From Odobenus rosmarus divergens (lineage: Eukaryota; Chordata; Mammalia; Carnivora; Odobenidae), in contig NW_004452148.1 of assembly GCF_000321225.1 (NCBI RefSeq), positions 168,854 to 232,853 on the forward strand: DNA of 64,000 bases. The letters run 5' to 3'. The position numbers and the translations under genes are program-made. Positions 59,320 to 64,000 of the stretch are shown here, in pieces. The notes under the pieces are model-generated. The model worked only from the letters and a program-made list of their open reading frames with translations. It searched no databases and was not told the DNA's origin. Each line of letters opens with the position of its first letter. Position 1 is the stretch's first letter.

Positions 59320-59655
59320 CTGAACCAATGAGTCATCCCTGCAATGTGGATAAGTCTAAGCTTGAGCCTGAGATTGCTGCTTTCTCACACATGTAACCAA
59401 GATGCATGGCTCTATGTGTAAGTTTCTCAAATATGGACATTTACTCCTAACTTTCTGACAACTATTTGCAAACCATCTAGTTTGTCCACCATATGAGAAA
59501 AGAATGCACACTCATCTCCACCAAGTCAAAATTTCTTCTCAAGGAAACAATTTGTTAGGATTTTCAGAAAGAACACTCATATTTCAAAAGTTATTCAATC
59601 TGTTATATCTGTCTTCCTGATGGATACTGTAAACAAGGCCACTCTCTTTTATTTT
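59320..59655. other. Unassigned sequence
   Basis: No gene or repeat recognised. Confidence 0.4.
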
Positions 59656-59663
59656 ACCTTTGG

Positions 59664-60103
59664 TATGTGGTAGGTTGAATGGTGGCTCAGAAAAAGATAT
59701 GTCCATATACTAATTTCTGAAACCTGTAAATGTAAAATTATTTGGAAAAAGAATTTTTGTAAATGAAATAATTTAAGGATCTTGATATGAAGAGATGACC
59801 CTGGATTACACAAGTGGTCCTTATATCCAATGATGAATGTCTTTACAAGTCTTCTGAGAGAAGAAGACCATGTGAGGATGGAGACAGAGATTGGAGTGAT
59901 GCAGCCACAAGCCAAGGAATTAGAATAGCCACCAGATGCTTGAAGAAGATGGCTTCTTCCCATGAACTTTTGGAGGGAGCAGGGCCCTGTCAACACCTTG
60001 ATTTTGGACTTCTGGTTTCCAGAACTAAGAGAATAAAGTTCTGTAATTTTAAGCCATCAAGTTTGTGGTAATTTATTATGGCAGCCATAGGAATCTAATA
60101 CAA
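59664..60103 (+). mobile_element. MaLR LTR (MLT1-like), sense
   Basis: It starts 'tatgtggtaggttgaatggtggctcagaaaaagatatgtccatatactaatttctgaaacctgtaaatgt'. The middle has 'accatgtgaggatggagacagagattggagtgatgcagccacaagccaaggaat', and the end has 'caacaccttgattttggacttctggtttccagaactaagagaataaag...agccatcaagtttgtggtaatttattatggcagccataggaatctaatacaa'. Essentially complete solitary LTR. The two overlapping frames (59649-59996 minus, 59814-60071 plus) are artefacts of it. Confidence 0.95.
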
Positions 60104-60254
60104 CTTCATTTATTTCATAAATGGTAATAAAGAATATTATTCTCTATAACCCTAAAATACCATCTCTTTGATTTTATGTGTATTCATGAAATTAAAGGGA
60201 AATTAATGTTATGCTTGTAAACCACTCAATGAAAGACTGTTAAAGACATTTCAA

Positions 60255-60440
60255 GGGCGCCTGGGTGGCTCAGATGGTTAAGCGTCTGCCTTCGGCTCAG
60301 GTCATGATCCCAGAGTCCTGGGATCGAGTCCCACATCGGGCTCCCTGCTCCTTGGGAGCCTGCTTCTCCCTCTGCCTCTCTCTCTCTCTCTCTTTCATGA
60401 ATAAATAAATAAAATCTTTAAAAAAAAAAAAAGAAAAAAA
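60255..60440 (+). mobile_element. Can-SINE with 13-bp perfect TSD
   Basis: GGGCGCCTGGGTGGCTCAGA to AATAAATAAATAAAATCTTT and an A-rich tail. The middle is shortened (a 'tctgcctctctctctctctctctttcatg' variant). The exact duplication AAAGACATTTCAA lies at 60242-60254 and 60441-60453. Confidence 0.96.
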
Positions 60441-60479
60441 AAAGACATTTCAAAGGAGTAGAGATGAACCATGTAAAAA

Positions 60480-60630
60480 CAGGGGGGATGGGTTAGCCTG
60501 GTGATGGATATTAAAGAGGGCACATACTGAATGGGGCACTGGGTGTTATATGCAAACAATGAATCATGGATCACTACATCAAAAACTAATGATGTAATGT
60601 ATGGTGATGAACATAACATAATAAAAGAAT
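60480..60630 (+). mobile_element. Very short carnivore L1 3' end
   Basis: 'ggggggatgggttagcctggtgatggatattaaagagggcacatactgaatggggcactgggtgttatatgcaaacaatgaatcatggatcactacatcaaaaactaatgatgtaatgtatggtgatgaacataacataataaaa' is only the last ~150 bp of the L1 3' UTR. No clear TSD, and it lies 27 bp after the SINE duplication. The minus frame here is an artefact. Confidence 0.92.
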
Positions 60631-60659
60631 ACATAAAACAAACCACAAATTAAAAAAAA

Positions 60660-62268
60660 ATAAAATATTAAGATAAACAGAAAAAAAAACAACCTCAGCT
60701 TTTGACATCAGCAACTCTTCTGAAATTAAGAGGAAACAAGCAAATTTCTAAAATAGCAGACTTTGAAGGTTTATCAACTTCTTAAAATTGACAGAATAAG
60801 TTATATCTTCCATATTTAAATATAAACTTTTTGAGAGAAGATTCTGTGATGTATTCATTTTCTAATATCCACAAAGTCAAAGGTAGTGTCTTCAAATACT
60901 AGAAGGTCCTGTTGTGCTTGGACTCAATGGATGAATCTTGGGAGCCACCATAGATGACATTTTTATTACTATTGGCTTTCACTTATGGGATGACTACCTT
61001 GTCTGAGACCTTTCCAGACCTTTTTCTTTGGATCAGAAGTGAAACCTTGAGTTGTTAAAATATACAAAAATGAACTTGGAGCCTAAAAATGACTTACAAA
61101 TGGAGATATGCTGCTAATTATCCCAAAGGCCGTATGAGCTTTCTTTGATAGTTTCTATTTCAAACACCAAAATACTTTCAAAATTCTCTCAAATATTTGC
61201 TCTATTTTAGAAGCTGTTAATAATTTGAGCTAAAATATTAGGGACTTTCAATGAATCAAGAAATTAGCCTCAGATATAATTTTTATCTTAATAACTCTCT
61301 TTTCTGTTATACACTAAGAGAAATAACTGCCTCGTATTGTTACTACTATTGCTGTTATTGATGAATTAATTATGAAAGAGTTAAAAATCAGTGGCCAGAG
61401 ATTTTTAAGGTTATTTTTTTTCAGAGGAAAAGAAACCTGGCACTGACAATTGAAAACCCTAATTTGGCCCATGCAACCATTGTGAAAACAGTGAAATTTT
61501 TCCTTAGTGCCAAATATAGAATATTATTCATGTGAATTTTACAGTTAGATGGGATTGATTAATATTATTTTGCATGGTCTTAATATTACAATGGCCATAT
61601 GTTTCAAGTTTTGTTTTAAAATTATAAAAAAGTTATTTGCCAATGTAATCCATTTTTCCAGGGAAAAGAAAGAAATTTGCTTGAAGAAACATTTCTGCCT
61701 TGAAAATTAAGATATAGTTAATTCATTCGTCAACCAATTTCCAGATAAGAAAAGAAATCTGAATAATGGGTCTAAAATGTTACCAGGAATGAACTTGCTT
61801 ATGTTCTTCTCTCTCTCCTTCCCTTCCTCCCTCCACCCTATTTCTGACATTTAGAAAAAGAAAACAAAAATCTTTTCTCTCAACAACAAACTGACAAATG
61901 GAGTACTAAATGGAAAAAATGTAATCAAGTGAAGTTGTTCTTTAATAAAACAACCTGCCATTTTAACACACTGCGGCTATACAGAAGAGAATTTTCAAAT
62001 TTTCTAAAAATATTAGCAAGATACCCTCATTCTGGAAGAGAGAAATAATAACTTACATGATAGGGATAAACACAAGATTGCTAATAGATTCAGCTGGACA
62101 AGACTATTTCCTTAAGATTTGAGAATTAGACTGGCTTCCCTCTTTCCCTTAGCTGAAATGCAATTCTCAAAATAAATAATAGCTATATATTGCTCTGCAC
62201 CTATAACCCTATGATCATTAAGTTTTTGTTGATTCCTGTTGAATATTTACCTTATTTGAGAGTGCATC
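60660..62268. other. Repeat-poor interval
   Basis: About 1.6 kb with no mobile element recognised. A short CT-rich patch lies at 61808-61840. No frame of note. 61,320-61,760 looks like ordinary unique sequence and is a candidate for a conserved non-coding element, from absence of repeats only. Confidence 0.4.
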
Positions 62269-62509
62269 TATAGGCATACCTCAGAGATATTGTGGGTTTG
62301 GTTCCAGACCACTACAATAAAGCATATATTGTAATAAAGTAAGGCAAATACACTTGTTTTGGTTTCCCAGTGCATATGAAAGTTATGTCTTCACTATCGT
62401 AGTCTATGAAGTGTGCAATAGCATTATGTCTAAAAAATGTGCATCCCATAGTTTAAACATACTTGATTGCTAAAAAACGCTAACCATCATCTCAGGTTTC
62501 AGTGAGTTG

Positions 62510-64000
62510 TCATCTTTTTCCTGGTGGAGGGTCTTGTCTCAAAGTTGATGGCTGTTGACTGATCAGAATGGTGGTTGCTGAAGGCTGGGGTGGCTGGGGC
62601 AATTTCTTAAAATAAGACAACAATGAAGTTTGCAGCATTGATTGACTCGTCCTGGCACAAATGATTTCTCTGGAGCATGCAAGGCTGTTTGACAGCATTT
62701 TACCCCCCAGTAGAACTTCTTTAAAAATTGGAGTCAGTCCTCTCAAACCCTGCCACTGCTTATGTATTATTCTCAATCATTGTCATTTGAACAGTCTTCA
62801 CAACATCTTCATCAGGAGTAGATTTCATCTCAAAAAACCACTTTCTTTACTCCTCCATAAGAAGCAGCGTCCCATCCATTCAAGCTTTATTATGAGATTG
62901 CAGCATTTAGTGAAATCTTCAGGCTCCATTTCTAACTGTAGTTCTCTTGCCATTTCCTCTACATCTGCAGTTACCCCTCCATCTAAAGCTTGAACCCCTC
63001 CAAGTCATCCATGAGGGCTGGAATCAACTTCTTCCAAACTCCTGTTAATATTGATATTTTGACCTCTTCCCATGAATCACGAATGTTCTTAATGGTTTCT
63101 AGAATTCTTCCAGAAGGTTTTCAAATTTCTTTGCCCAGGTCCACCAGGGAAATCACTATCTATGGATGCTATAGCCTTATAAAATGTATTTCTTAAATGG
63201 TAAGACTTAAAAGTTAAATTTACTTCTTGATCCAAGGGTGTACAATGGATATTGCATTAGCAGGAATGAAAATAACACTAATCTTATTATTGGAGATTGG
63301 ATCTCCAATAATCTCATAATCTCCAGTTGGAGCTCTTGGGTTACCAAGTATATTGCCAATGAGCAATTATATTTTAAAAGGAATTTTTTTTTCTAAGAAG
63401 TAAGTATCAAAGTGGGCTTACAATATTAAGTAAACCATGTTGTAAACACACATGATGCCATCTAGGCTTTGTTTTATTTATAGAGCACAGACAGAGGAGG
63501 TTTAACATAATTCATAAGTTCCTTAGGATTTCTGGAATAATAAATGAGTGTTGGCTTCAACTTAAAGTAACCAGCTGCATTAACCCCTAACAAGACAGTC
63601 AGCCTGTCCTTTGAAACTGTGAAGTCAGGCATTGACTTCTCCTCTCTAGCTATAAAAGTCCTAGACGGCATCTTCTTTTAATAGGAAGCTTTTTTGTATA
63701 CATTGAAAATCTGTTGTTTAGTGTAGCCATCCTCATTAATGATCTTAGCTACATTTTCTGGATAACTTGCTACAACTTTTATATCAGCACTTTCTGCTTC
63801 GTCTTGTACTTTTATGTTATTGAGATGGCTTCTTTCCTAAATCTCATGAACCAACCTCTGTTAGCTTCAACTTTTCTTCTGTAGCTTCCTCACCTCTCTC
63901 AACCTTCATAGAATTGAACATAGTTAGGGCCTTGCTCTGGATTAGACTTTGGCTTAAGAGAATGTTATGGCTGGTTTGATCTCCTACCCACACTGCTAAA
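62510..64000 (-). pseudogene. Tigger1 transposase (pogo/CENP-B-like DDE), degenerate
   Basis: Two minus-strand pieces are readable. 63474-63671 encodes the start of the DDE catalytic region, with the blocks [37 protein letters not shown] and [16 protein letters not shown]. 62510-62776 encodes the C-terminus, with [32 protein letters not shown] and a basic end near PPPGKR. Between them stops and frameshifts break the frame, and a palindromic insertion lies at 63286-63312. The intact protein is about 450-500 residues with an N-terminal CENP-B-type DNA-binding part, which lies beyond the window. No activity is expected. Confidence 0.92.
63286..63312. repeat. 27-bp hairpin inside Tigger1
   Basis: Perfect 12-bp inverted repeat (ATTATTGGAGAT / ATCTCCAATAAT) with a 3-base loop. 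The Tigger1 consensus as I recall it has no such palindrome here. Confidence 0.85.

Larger units (their letters stand above)
62271..64000 (-). mobile_element. Tigger1-type DNA transposon (TcMar-Tigger), truncated by window end
   Basis: It begins with a Tigger1 terminal inverted repeat, TAGGCATACCTCAGAGATAT, directly after a TA dinucleotide (62269-62270), the expected target for this superfamily. The following 'ggtttggttccagaccactacaataaag' and the full following 1.7 kb track the Tigger1 consensus in order. The transposase is encoded on the minus strand. The distal end and second terminal repeat lie beyond 64,000. Confidence 0.95.

Noticed and set aside
59649..59996. 115-codon minus frame and 85-codon plus frame
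   Set aside because: Both lie in the MaLR LTR at 59664-60103, which is non-coding.
5014..60440. tRNA genes in the SINE heads
   Set aside because: The SINE heads have A- and B-box-like sequences from a tRNA-Lys ancestor, but they cannot form a proper cloverleaf and are followed by SINE bodies.
62661..62993. 110-codon frame on the plus strand
   Set aside because: Antisense shadow of the Tigger1 transposase C-terminal region.
1..64000. CRISPR arrays, bacterial operons, phage genes or organelle DNA
   Set aside because: No regularly spaced repeats, no dense coding, and clear mammalian interspersed repeats throughout.

Overview
This window looks like nuclear DNA from a mammal of the order Carnivora, most likely an arctoid caniform (bear, seal, mustelid or raccoon lineage). 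The main evidence is at least 16 copies of a tRNA-Lys-derived carnivore SINE (Can-SINE/SINEC type) plus several copies of a carnivore L1 3' end. I cannot name the species. The DNA is AT-rich, with no CpG island, no rRNA or tRNA gene, no CRISPR array and no bacterial or phage signature.

I found no host protein-coding gene. Every open reading frame is under about 125 codons. The only ones with recognisable protein content are broken pieces of L1 ORF2 and of a Tigger1-type transposase. The window is best read as intergenic or deep-intronic sequence whose visible structure is layers of transposable elements of different ages.

Layout. 1-1.3 kb: an L1 ORF2 fragment, then an old antisense L1 split by a SINE. 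5-6.8 kb: two SINEs, an unnamed ancient repeat and an antisense MaLR LTR. 9.9-15 kb: SINEs, an L2 fragment, a polypyrimidine tract and two antisense L1 3' ends, one with a 17-bp target-site duplication (TSD). 16-31.8 kb: scattered MIR, MER5-like, MaLR and L1 pieces, a (TG)18 microsatellite, and three short L1 insertions with clean TSDs. 32-39.9 kb: five SINEs and a 3.4-kb unassigned stretch. 40-44.1 kb: an ancient L1 with a younger L1 nested inside it. 45-51.8 kb: old L1 ORF1-region sequence, an odd double L1 tail, three SINEs and two MaLR LTRs. 52-62.2 kb: mostly unique sequence with SINEs, two hAT-like elements in opposite orientation and a MaLR LTR. 62,271-64,000: a Tigger1 DNA transposon that runs off the end.

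The genes do not work together here; what can be read is insertion history. Many SINE and L1 copies keep exact TSDs, so their order can be reconstructed: SINE into L1M at 0.9 kb, SINE into an older repeat at 5.8 kb, young L1 into old L1 at 42.9 kb. I did not find an undescribed biological system. The best leads are a possible short L1 3' transduction, recurrent very short L1 tails, a small palindrome inside Tigger1, and repeat-poor intervals that could hold conserved non-coding elements. All family assignments come from recalled consensus patterns, not from a database search.
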